A stretch of 9,180 nt of DNA, from NCBI GenBank assembly GCA_009920585.1, contig RFZT01000079.1, positions 1-9,180 of the forward strand, given 5' to 3'. This DNA comes from a bacterium. GTDB taxonomy: Bacteria; Verrucomicrobiota; Verrucomicrobiia; Chthoniobacterales; Terrimicrobiaceae. The translations under genes and the position numbers were made by a program. The notes under the pieces are model-generated. The model was given only the letters and a program-made list of their open reading frames with translations, ran no database searches and was not told the origin of the DNA. Of the stretch, positions 1 through 6,065 are shown piece after piece (position 1 is the stretch's first letter; the number at the start of each line of letters is the position of its first letter).

Positions 1-510
1 ATGCGCCTGCACGTAGAAGGATCCGACAGTCGCGACAGGGCCAAAAAACATAAAAGTGAAAACATCCCCAAGTCCGAGATACGCTAGGGGAAACGGGCCC
101 GCAGTATAAATGATCCCACAAAAGATCGATATAATACCGATCCAAAAAACAGGCCAACCCGCTTCATAAATCAAATAAAGACCAGCAAAAGCCGCTGCAA
201 CAAAAGCGAAGAGCATTCCGATAAATACGCTTTGCGGAGAAAGGAGCCCAGATGAGGTGACTCGTATGGGTCCCAATCGGGCTTCATTATCTGCCCCTTT
301 TTTTGCATCCCAATAATCATTTGCGAGATTCGTTCCGACTTGAATACCGATTGCTCCAAGTAAAGCGGCGATGGCACTCGGGAGATGGCCTTTTCCCAGC
401 GAGTAAGCGAATGCTGTTCCCAACATCACAGGCGCTAGGGCAGCGAAGAGCGTCTTGGGGCGACTGGCAAGGAGCCAAAGCCTCGTTTGACTCAGGAGGC
501 TATCACTCAC
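1..510 (-). CDS. menA: 1,4-dihydroxy-2-naphthoate polyprenyltransferase MenA (3' end off window)
   Basis: MenA is an integral membrane UbiA-superfamily prenyltransferase. It attaches the polyprenyl tail to DHNA with loss of CO2, giving demethylmenaquinone at the cytoplasmic membrane. I translated 170 codons from a GTG at 510; the C-terminal part lies beyond base 1. Visible MenA signatures are RPKTLFAALAPVMLGTA near residues 18-34 and the first Asp-rich prenyl-diphosphate/Mg site, NLANDYWDAKKGADN, around residues 64-78, followed by GPIRVTSSG. A later GLGDVFTFMFFGPVAT matches the usual MenA GLGE-x-x-VFxFFG block. Hydrophobic helices alternate between these motifs. The GTG overlaps the menB stop (GTGA), which suggests translational coupling. 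The next in-frame ATG, about 29 codons in, would remove the conserved RPKT segment, so GTG is preferred. No good ribosome binding site is seen upstream. UbiA of ubiquinone synthesis is the nearest alternative, but the motifs and the men context favour MenA. Confidence 0.93.
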   Translation of the reverse strand, partial: MSDSLLSQTRLWLLASRPKTLFAALAPVMLGTAFAYSLGKGHLPSAIAALLGAIGIQVGTNLANDYWDAKKGADNEARLGPIRVTSSGLLSPQSVFIGMLFAFVAAAFAGLYLIYEAGWPVFWIGIISIFCGIIYTAGPFPLAYLGLGDVFTFMFFGPVATVGSFYVQAH

Positions 511-1325
511 GGACGTTTGGGGAATTTTCCGAAGTCCGGTTTCCGTTTTTCCACAAAGGCATTCCGGCCTTCCTGGCCTTCTTCGGTCATGTAGTAAAGG
601 AGCGTGGCGTTACCGGCGAGTTCTTGCAGGCCAGCTTGCCCATCGCAGTCGGCATTGAGAGCTGCCTTCAAGCAACGAATCGCCAGCGGGGACTTTTCAA
701 GAATCTCACGGCACCATTGGACAGTTTCCATCTCGAGATCCTCATAAGGAACCACCTTGTTCACGAGGCCCATTTCGAGAGCTTGGTTTGCATCATAGGT
801 GCGGCAAAGAAACCAAATCTCGCGTGCCTTCTTTTGACCTACAATGCGAGCGAGATAACTGGCGCCGAATCCTCCGTCGAAGGAACCGACGCGGGGTCCA
901 GTCTGACCGAACTTGGCATTATCTGCAGCGATTGTCAGATCACACATGACATGCAAAACATGACCTCCTCCGACCGCCCAGCCAGCAACCATAGCAATGA
1001 TAGGTTTCGGGCAAGTGCGAATCTCCCTTTGAAAATCTAAGACATTCAATCGCTCGACACCCCCCTCGTCGGAGTAACCAGCATCACCGCGAATCTTCTG
1101 ATCCCCACCGGAACAAAATGCCAACTCGCCCTCGCCAGTCAAAATCACTACACCGATGGAAGAATCGTCGCGTGCATCTTGAAGAGCATTTCGCATTTCA
1201 TGAACAGTGAGCGGGCGGAAAGCATTGCGACACTCGGGACGGTTGATGGTAATTTTTGCAATCCCCTCCGCCTTTTCATAGCGGATGTCTTCAAATTGCA
1301 ATGCGGTTTTCCAATCGAGAGCCAT
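507..1325 (-). CDS. menB: 1,4-dihydroxy-2-naphthoyl-CoA synthase MenB (type I)
   Basis: MenB is a cytosolic crotonase-fold enzyme that cyclises o-succinylbenzoyl-CoA to DHNA-CoA by an intramolecular Claisen (Dieckmann) condensation. The protein is 272 aa and close to E. coli MenB in nearly every block recalled. It has RNAFRPLTVHEM, the oxyanion-hole segment FCSGGDQK, LNVLDFQREIRTCPKP, the second oxyanion loop GGGHVLH, FGQTGPRVGSFDGGFGASY, and the C-terminal GNATLLYYMTEEGQEGRNAF. The QTG triplet followed by GSFD marks the type I (bicarbonate-dependent) class; type II enzymes carry an Asp in place of that Gly. Two ATGs compete. The one at 1331 sits only 2 nt after AAGGAG, while the one at 1325 has 8 nt spacing, so I chose 1325; using 1331 adds Met-Lys. 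The gene follows menH by about 60 nt and overlaps the menA start by 4 nt. Confidence 0.96.
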   Translation of the reverse strand: MALDWKTALQFEDIRYEKAEGIAKITINRPECRNAFRPLTVHEMRNALQDARDDSSIGVVILTGEGELAFCSGGDQKIRGDAGYSDEGGVERLNVLDFQREIRTCPKPIIAMVAGWAVGGGHVLHVMCDLTIAADNAKFGQTGPRVGSFDGGFGASYLARIVGQKKAREIWFLCRTYDANQALEMGLVNKVVPYEDLEMETVQWCREILEKSPLAIRCLKAALNADCDGQAGLQELAGNATLLYYMTEEGQEGRNAFVEKRKPDFGKFPKRP

Positions 1326-1333
1326 CTTCATAT

Positions 1334-1339
1334 CTCCTT
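1334..1339 (-). promoter_or_regulatory. Shine-Dalgarno AAGGAG for menB
   Basis: On the minus strand AAGGAG lies 8 nt before the ATG at 1325 and 2 nt before the ATG at 1331, which decides the start in favour of 1325. It is the only strong ribosome binding site I could see in the men operon. The upstream genes rely on overlapping stop and start codons, so menB may be translated independently and more heavily. The leader between menH and menB also holds a small inverted repeat, CGGC with a 7-nt loop and GCCG (1359-1373), too short to call a terminator. Confidence 0.75.
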
Positions 1340-1386
1340 AAAATAAACACGACCTGCACGGCTTCCAATGCCGAAATTCACTAGCT

Positions 1387-2181
1387 TCAGTGTTGAAGAA
1401 AATCCACCACACATCGAGCGGCCTCGAGAGGTTTTTCAATGAGGATCTGGTGACCAGCGGCGGCGAGGATTTGAAAACGAGCATCCGGGATTTTCGCAGC
1501 CAGTTTTTTGGATATCTGAGCGTATTTCTCATCATCAGCACCTGCTAGGAATAAGGATCGTCCGTGGAATTCACCAAGCGAATCCCATAACGATGGAAGA
1601 ACACCAGGGCTCCATCGCATAAGAGATTCAGCCAAAGTTTGAGGGGTTTGCTTCATTCTCGACTCAATGAAACTGCTCTTCATACCCAAGCTCCGAGTTT
1701 GAGATTTGAAAACCGGTAATTCCCACCAGTCGCTCAGAAACTGACGAAATGCAGATTCGGTAGTGATCCCCTTCAATCGAGTGGCAAGCTGGCAATCAAG
1801 GTCTTTTCTCTGGTCACGTTCACTTTGAATATCAAGGCCTGCCGAAGTGGAAATCCCAACAAATGCGGGGAACCTTTGGGGATCTGAAAGAATGGTCTGC
1901 AGGCCTAGACGCCCTCCGAGGGAATATCCGATTAAAGTAACAGGTCCTAAATTCTCTACATCGAGAAGGGCGAAGATTTGACTCTCGAATAAATCCACAT
2001 CAACAGAAGAACTTTCACCATGGCCGGGAAGGTCTGGAGCCAAAATCGAGAGATTTGGGTTGAGCGCTAATGCTGCGCAAGCAAAGGTATCCCAATCGGA
2101 ACCCGTCCCCATGAACCCATGAAGACACAACCAAGCTGGAGCGGTGGGGTTTCCCCAGCGATGCAGTTTTAGCGAGGCCAT
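1387..2181 (-). CDS. menH: SHCHC synthase MenH (alpha/beta hydrolase)
   Basis: MenH removes pyruvate from SEPHCHC, the MenD product, to give 2-succinyl-6-hydroxy-2,4-cyclohexadiene-1-carboxylate (SHCHC). The 264-aa protein has an alpha/beta-hydrolase fold. Visible are the oxyanion segment LHGFMGTGSDW (residues 20-30), PDLPGHGES (49-57), the nucleophile elbow GYSLGG with Ser87, the acid Asp217 in GADDEKY, and His244 in AAGHQ. The cap segment DWWELPVF (151-158) matches the DWxxxPVF block of E. coli MenH and separates it from generic hydrolases. Length is close to E. coli MenH (about 250 aa). The ATG at 2181 lies inside the last codons of menD, giving a 13-nt overlap, and no Shine-Dalgarno is evident, so translation is probably coupled to menD. 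The position directly after menD, its substrate supplier, supports the assignment. A less specific hydrolase is the alternative. Confidence 0.9.
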   Translation of the reverse strand: MASLKLHRWGNPTAPAWLCLHGFMGTGSDWDTFACAALALNPNLSILAPDLPGHGESSSVDVDLFESQIFALLDVENLGPVTLIGYSLGGRLGLQTILSDPQRFPAFVGISTSAGLDIQSERDQRKDLDCQLATRLKGITTESAFRQFLSDWWELPVFKSQTRSLGMKSSFIESRMKQTPQTLAESLMRWSPGVLPSLWDSLGEFHGRSLFLAGADDEKYAQISKKLAAKIPDARFQILAAAGHQILIEKPLEAARCVVDFLQH

Positions 2182-3866
2182 TTGAGATCGAGTTTGCAGA
2201 TGTGATCCGCGATAACCTTGTGAAATCGCTCGTTCTCTTCACGATCTGTCACACATTCCACGATCCGGGGACCATTCAAAGGCGCACTTAGCAAATCCTC
2301 TAAGGCTGAAATGGAAGTTGGGCAGTAATACTGGATTCCAAACTGAGCCGCAGCGTGCGCGAAACCAAATTTATGCGGAGTTTCCCAATATTTCTCTCGT
2401 TTATCAGGTTTCACTGGTAGCGGGAGGAAGCGAAAGATCCCGCCACCATGATTGTTCACAATCACCAACGTGACACGACGATCTAAGAGAAGGGGGAGCG
2501 AATTCAAGTCGTGTAAGGCGGAGAGATCGCCAATAAGCGAAAGAAGAGGGGTATCACTCGCCATGGAGATGCCAGCAATAGTTGCGATATTTCCATCAAT
2601 CCCACTCGCTCCACGATTGCCAAAAACGGCGCGACCCTTAACATCAAAGGCCTCAGCCGAGGCATCGAAATCTCTCACGGGCATCGAATTTGCAAGAAAG
2701 AGATTGTGGACACGCTCCGCAGCAACACGAGCTACGACGCGGCAAATTTCCGGTTCAGAAAGCCCCATGTTTTTTCTCAACTGTTCCTGAAGAACCCCTG
2801 CCGCGGCATTATCCGCAGACCTCCATGCAGACGCCCAGTCATCAATCGATGGAGGAAGTGGGGAAACGGACCTGCAAAATTCCAATACCCCCATTTTAAT
2901 AACTCGGGGTTTTTGATCCCATGGATCGAGAGGTAGTGGCGATTCCCTAACCTGAATATAGTCGTCGCCATGAGAAGTGCTCAGCCATTTTCCGATTCGC
3001 TTCGAAACAAGGGCACCGCCAAAATGCAGAACACGCTTGGGTGATGGAATATCGCTCCTCTGTAAAAGCCAATCACCATGCCGAATACCTCCCAAAATAA
3101 GACGAGCACCGGACAAAGCATCACAAAAAACAGGCCATCCAAGACGTTTGGCCCATTCGATGAGCTCTTGAATACCAATTTGCTCGCGAGCGGAGAGCCT
3201 TCCAATCACAACAACTCCGGAGTCACATGAGAAAAAGGAGTTGAGAGAAATTGGCGGGCTTGGAAGTTGGGATTGAGGTTTCTTGAGCGAATCTATCAAC
3301 AACGAAGTTATTGCGACGCCCTTCTCCAGTAGTGGTTCACGAATGGGAACATTCAAGTGAACTGGACCAGGATTCGTTCCCGTTGAGATACCCACTGCCT
3401 CGGACAATGCGGCGATAAGAGTCTCCGTCGAGCTATTGGTATCATCCGGGCATGGCAGATCTTTGGCTAAACGAACAAAGGAGCCAAAGATTCCTGGCTG
3501 GAGAATTGTTTGATTGGCGCCCGTTCCACGGAGTTCCGGCGGTCTGTCGGCCGTCACAAAAATAACGGGCACGCCAGAATGAGATGCCTCAACGCAAGCA
3601 GGCAGAAGATTAGCCACAGCAGATCCACTGGTTGTAATGCAGACTGAGGGAAGCCCTGTTGCCATCGCATGCCCGAGCGCAGCAAAGGACATTCCCCGCT
3701 CGTCATAATGAATGGTCACCGAGACATCATCAGTTTCGGCAAGAGCTGCAATGAGTGGAGATGATCTTGCTCCAGGACTCATAAAAAATCTCTGAACGCC
3801 GAGCTGTCGCAATCCATCAATCACCATGCGACCCCATTCCCGATTAGTGAGTGGCGAATCACTCAT
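2169..3866 (-). CDS. menD: SEPHCHC synthase MenD (ThDP-dependent)
   Basis: MenD is a thiamine diphosphate (ThDP) enzyme. It decarboxylates 2-oxoglutarate and adds the succinyl semialdehyde unit to isochorismate, forming SEPHCHC, the first committed step of the classical menaquinone pathway. The 565-aa length fits the family (E. coli about 556). The N-terminal Pyr domain has SPGARSSPL (30-38), HYDERGMSFAALG with the catalytic Glu56 that contacts the ThDP aminopyrimidine, TSGSAVANLLPA (79-90) and TADRPPELRGTGANQT (105-120). The middle domain (about 200-350) is less conserved, as usual. The C-terminal PP domain has NSMPVRDFD (393-401), NRGASGIDG (417-425), the diphosphate/Mg motif beginning GDLSALHDLN (446-455), and VNNHGGGIFRFLP (470-482). 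All key residues are present. The ATG overlaps the menF stop as ATGA, and its own stop lies inside menH, so the three genes are probably cotranscribed and coupled. Confidence 0.97.
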   Translation of the reverse strand: MSDSPLTNREWGRMVIDGLRQLGVQRFFMSPGARSSPLIAALAETDDVSVTIHYDERGMSFAALGHAMATGLPSVCITTSGSAVANLLPACVEASHSGVPVIFVTADRPPELRGTGANQTILQPGIFGSFVRLAKDLPCPDDTNSSTETLIAALSEAVGISTGTNPGPVHLNVPIREPLLEKGVAITSLLIDSLKKPQSQLPSPPISLNSFFSCDSGVVVIGRLSAREQIGIQELIEWAKRLGWPVFCDALSGARLILGGIRHGDWLLQRSDIPSPKRVLHFGGALVSKRIGKWLSTSHGDDYIQVRESPLPLDPWDQKPRVIKMGVLEFCRSVSPLPPSIDDWASAWRSADNAAAGVLQEQLRKNMGLSEPEICRVVARVAAERVHNLFLANSMPVRDFDASAEAFDVKGRAVFGNRGASGIDGNIATIAGISMASDTPLLSLIGDLSALHDLNSLPLLLDRRVTLVIVNNHGGGIFRFLPLPVKPDKREKYWETPHKFGFAHAAAQFGIQYYCPTSISALEDLLSAPLNGPRIVECVTDREENERFHKVIADHICKLDLKWPR

Positions 3867-5191
3867 GGGGCTAGGATATGGATGACTCCGGAGATTTTAT
3901 CTTCGAGCTCCATCCATTCGCGTTCGGCATCTGAACCTTCAACGATACCTGCACCTGCAAAAACGTTGAGGCGATTTTCAATCCTATGCATGGATCGAAT
4001 CGCTACGCAGAATTCCGCATCATCTCGAGAAATCCACCCAAGAGGACCGGCATACCAACCTCGATCAAAAAGCTCGTTTTTTTCAATAAAGCTACGGGCT
4101 TCCCTAGTAGGCGAACCACATGTGGCTGGAGTCGGATGCAATGCTTCCAGTATCGCCTCATCGGACAATCCATCCGCAAGTTCCCCGCGAAGTTGGGTGC
4201 GCAAATGCTGAAGCCTCGAGAGCTTGAGAACGGATGGTTTTTCATCATGGGAAAAGTCTGCACAGATCTTACGGAATGCCCGAGCCAACTCGTCTACCAC
4301 AAGCTGATGCTCGAGTTGTTCTTTGGTAAACTCTCTCAATTGGGATTCCAATCGCGTGTCTTCCGCTGGATCGAGGCTACGTGGTCGAGTGCCAGCGACA
4401 GCCTCGCTTTCAATCGATCGCCCCTGTCGGCGATAGAGCTGCTCAGGGCTCGCTCCCAGAAAAGCCCCTGATGTATTTGTCGGTTCAAAACAAAAGTGAA
4501 AACAGGCAGGGGTCTCTCCCATCAGCAACACCAACAACGCATACGGGGAGATTTGTTCCGCCAACTCGAATGTGGATTGACGTGCAAGAACGACCTTTGC
4601 CAGATCGCCAGCAGAAATTTGCGAGAGGGCCATGTGGACGGCATCTGACCACTGCGAAAAATGGGGTTGGTCGGATCTGGTGAGAATGCCAGGTTTCCTT
4701 TGCTTGGGACTGCTATCAATCCCTGTGAGCCATGCGGAAACGGCAGATGTTTCGAAATCATCGCGAGTGAAGTGGATCGCAAGCTTTGTCAAAGCCCCAT
4801 CGCGGGTGACTTCGACCTTGGGAATGAAATAAACCTCATTAGGAAAAGGCCATTTCGCTGAGCTGGAGTGAAGAGTAAATCGGGAACCGCCGTAAACTCG
4901 AATCCCATAATCCGATTTTGCAAGTAAGGCAGAAAGTTCTGTCACGCTTCCTGTGGCTACTTCACCAAAAGCCAATAACGGAGCCCCACCGCTCCGCGAG
5001 CGCCAAAAGATTTTAGGAAAAAGAGGGGCGGATTCCAGCCAAAGTGGACTCAAAGAGAAGTCGTCATTAATGATCCACTCGCGGCGCAAAACACCCTCTG
5101 CAGAGGCTAGATCTCCTTTGGATGGACCCTCTAAATGAGTGCATGCGCCAAGGATCAACGGTTTTGGAGACTGGGATGCAAGAGCTGTCAT
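3863..5191 (-). CDS. menF: isochorismate synthase MenF
   Basis: Isochorismate synthase isomerises chorismate to isochorismate with Mg2+, the branch point into menaquinone. The 442-aa protein has a divergent N-terminal half and a typical chorismate-binding C-terminal domain from about residue 175. Visible are AKVVLAR with the general-base Lys199, LGASPEQLYRR (245-255), EAVAGTRPR with the conserved acidic Glu263 (263-271), LHPTPATCGSPTREA (351-365), ELFDRGWYAGPLGW (373-386), EFCVAIRS and the Mg-binding end GAGIVEGSDAEREWMELEDK. The HPTPATCGSPT stretch resembles EntC/DhbC-type isochorismate synthases as much as E. coli MenF, so a siderophore or salicylate role could be argued from sequence alone. 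The overlap with menD settles it as MenF. It is the first gene of the minus-strand operon. No Shine-Dalgarno precedes the ATG; the upstream bases are a run of A and T. Confidence 0.94.
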   Translation of the reverse strand: MTALASQSPKPLILGACTHLEGPSKGDLASAEGVLRREWIINDDFSLSPLWLESAPLFPKIFWRSRSGGAPLLAFGEVATGSVTELSALLAKSDYGIRVYGGSRFTLHSSSAKWPFPNEVYFIPKVEVTRDGALTKLAIHFTRDDFETSAVSAWLTGIDSSPKQRKPGILTRSDQPHFSQWSDAVHMALSQISAGDLAKVVLARQSTFELAEQISPYALLVLLMGETPACFHFCFEPTNTSGAFLGASPEQLYRRQGRSIESEAVAGTRPRSLDPAEDTRLESQLREFTKEQLEHQLVVDELARAFRKICADFSHDEKPSVLKLSRLQHLRTQLRGELADGLSDEAILEALHPTPATCGSPTREARSFIEKNELFDRGWYAGPLGWISRDDAEFCVAIRSMHRIENRLNVFAGAGIVEGSDAEREWMELEDKISGVIHILAP

Positions 5192-5272
5192 TTTTTTAAT
5201 ATTACGATAGGAATCGTCTCAAAGGTGTGGATTCATTTCAGAAACTGAATAAAAGATAGCACCAGCCACGCT
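5192..5272. promoter_or_regulatory. divergent promoter region between menF and the thioesterase gene
   Basis: This 81-bp spacer must carry the start signals for both the men operon (minus) and the thioesterase gene (plus). For menF, TTGAGA (5217-5222, minus strand) is a 5/6 match to a -35 box. An AT-rich stretch, TAATATTAAAAAAATG, runs right up to the start codon, but spacing to a good -10 is short (about 15 nt), so the promoter is tentative. Two small dyads are present: ACGAT-4-ATCGT (5204-5217) and TTCAG-AAA-CTGAA (5237-5249). Either could be an operator shared by both directions. Neither start codon has a recognisable Shine-Dalgarno. Confidence 0.4.
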
Positions 5273-5698
5273 ATGACAAGCCCTGCCGCACACACCCTCA
5301 TCCGACGGATCCAATTTGCTGACACCGACGCGGCTGGCGTCGCTCACTTTTCCCGTTTACTCGTCATGGTTGAAGAGGCTGAGCATGATTTTTTGCGCTC
5401 CCACCAAATCCCCATTCTGACAGAAACTTCGGCTTGGCCATGCGTCTCTCTCGAGGTGAGCTATGTGGGCATGTGCAAATTCGGGGACGATATCACCATC
5501 GAGTTGCGTATTTTAAAAGTCGGCACAAGTTCTGTCACCTACGAGTTCCTCGCTACACTGAACGGATCCCCACAGGCGTCCCCCGTCTTTTCAGGAAAAA
5601 TGGTCAAATGCCATATACTCCCTAGACAACTTGGAGCCGTCCCAATCCCCGAATCGATCCGCGATGTATTAGCTCGGTTTTTAAGTCAAGAAACTTGA
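5273..5698 (+). CDS. hotdog-fold acyl-CoA thioesterase, probable DHNA-CoA thioesterase
   Basis: The 141-aa protein belongs to the 4-hydroxybenzoyl-CoA thioesterase (hotdog) family. The opening FADTDAAGVAHFSRLL (15-30) is the family active-site block. Asp19 aligns with the catalytic Asp17 of Pseudomonas 4HBT, and the helix after it carries VEEAEHDFL, as in cyanobacterial Slr0204-type DHNA-CoA thioesterases. The rest alternates beta strands of the fold (VSLEVSYVG, ITIELRILKVG, VTYEFLATL). In menaquinone synthesis this enzyme would hydrolyse the MenB product DHNA-CoA to DHNA, the MenA substrate, and this step is otherwise unfilled in the window. It is divergent from menF across 81 bp, so the two directions may share control. 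Sequence alone cannot exclude another acyl-CoA substrate (YbgC-like), so the specificity rests on context. E. coli uses MenI (YdiI) for the same step. No Shine-Dalgarno is seen before the ATG. Confidence 0.85.
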   Translation: MTSPAAHTLIRRIQFADTDAAGVAHFSRLLVMVEEAEHDFLRSHQIPILTETSAWPCVSLEVSYVGMCKFGDDITIELRILKVGTSSVTYEFLATLNGSPQASPVFSGKMVKCHILPRQLGAVPIPESIRDVLARFLSQET

Positions 5699-6065
5699 GT
5701 CTTTAACCCTTGTCCGGTGTTGAAACGACACTCGGATAGCAACGATTGCCAGCGTATTGCCGTTTAGATTAGGGTGAAATACTTTAACGGTTTTTGAAAA
5801 ATAAATTGATTGGACCCTCAGTAGAAGCGAGGGGAAATACTAGGGAGTGGGGCAAAACCGTCCCTCCTGTCTTGCAAGAACGTGATGACCACCGTGACGA
5901 TCGCGCCTCTTTTTTCAAGGATGCACCGCCTTCCCTCACCCCTGCACAGAAGGCAATCCTGCATTCATTGAGGTGGCCCAAAAAAGAGTCCGTGTGGCAT
6001 TGATGGAGCAACTCAGAGTGAAGCAAGCTCAGAGGGTGCGGGCCTTGCCAAAACACTCAAGACGC
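5699..6065. other. convergent intergenic region, no assignable gene
   Basis: These 367 bases lie between two converging 3' ends. I see no gene I can defend. A plus-strand frame from a TTG at 5794 to 6003 would encode 69 aa. A second, different plus frame from about 5950 runs on into the antisense of the FUSC gene and ends near 6106. Neither has a ribosome binding site or a recognised motif. Weak dyads include AGGGA-14-TCCCT (5842-5865) and an imperfect GTGT/ACAC hairpin near 5716-5732. No GC-rich stem followed by a T-run was found on either strand, although terminators for both flanking genes would be expected here. The stretch may be spacer, a decayed gene or an untranslated RNA. Confidence 0.5.

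Noticed and set aside
303..1040. Plus-strand open frame of 245 codons opposite menA and menB
   Set aside because: It lies wholly antisense to two genes with clear family motifs, has no recognisable motif of its own and starts inside menA.
3986..4471. Plus-strand open frame of 161 codons opposite menF
   Set aside because: Antisense to the conserved catalytic domain of menF; composition mirrors the real gene and no motif is seen.
5842..5865. AGGGA/TCCCT inverted repeat as a transcription terminator
   Set aside because: The stem is 5 bp with a 14-nt loop and no following T-run, so it does not meet the pattern of an intrinsic terminator.
5784..6056. Minus-strand open frame of 90 codons in the convergent gap
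   Set aside because: No ribosome binding site or motif, and Ser/His/Cys-rich composition unlike a folded protein. Kept only as part of the unexplained gap.
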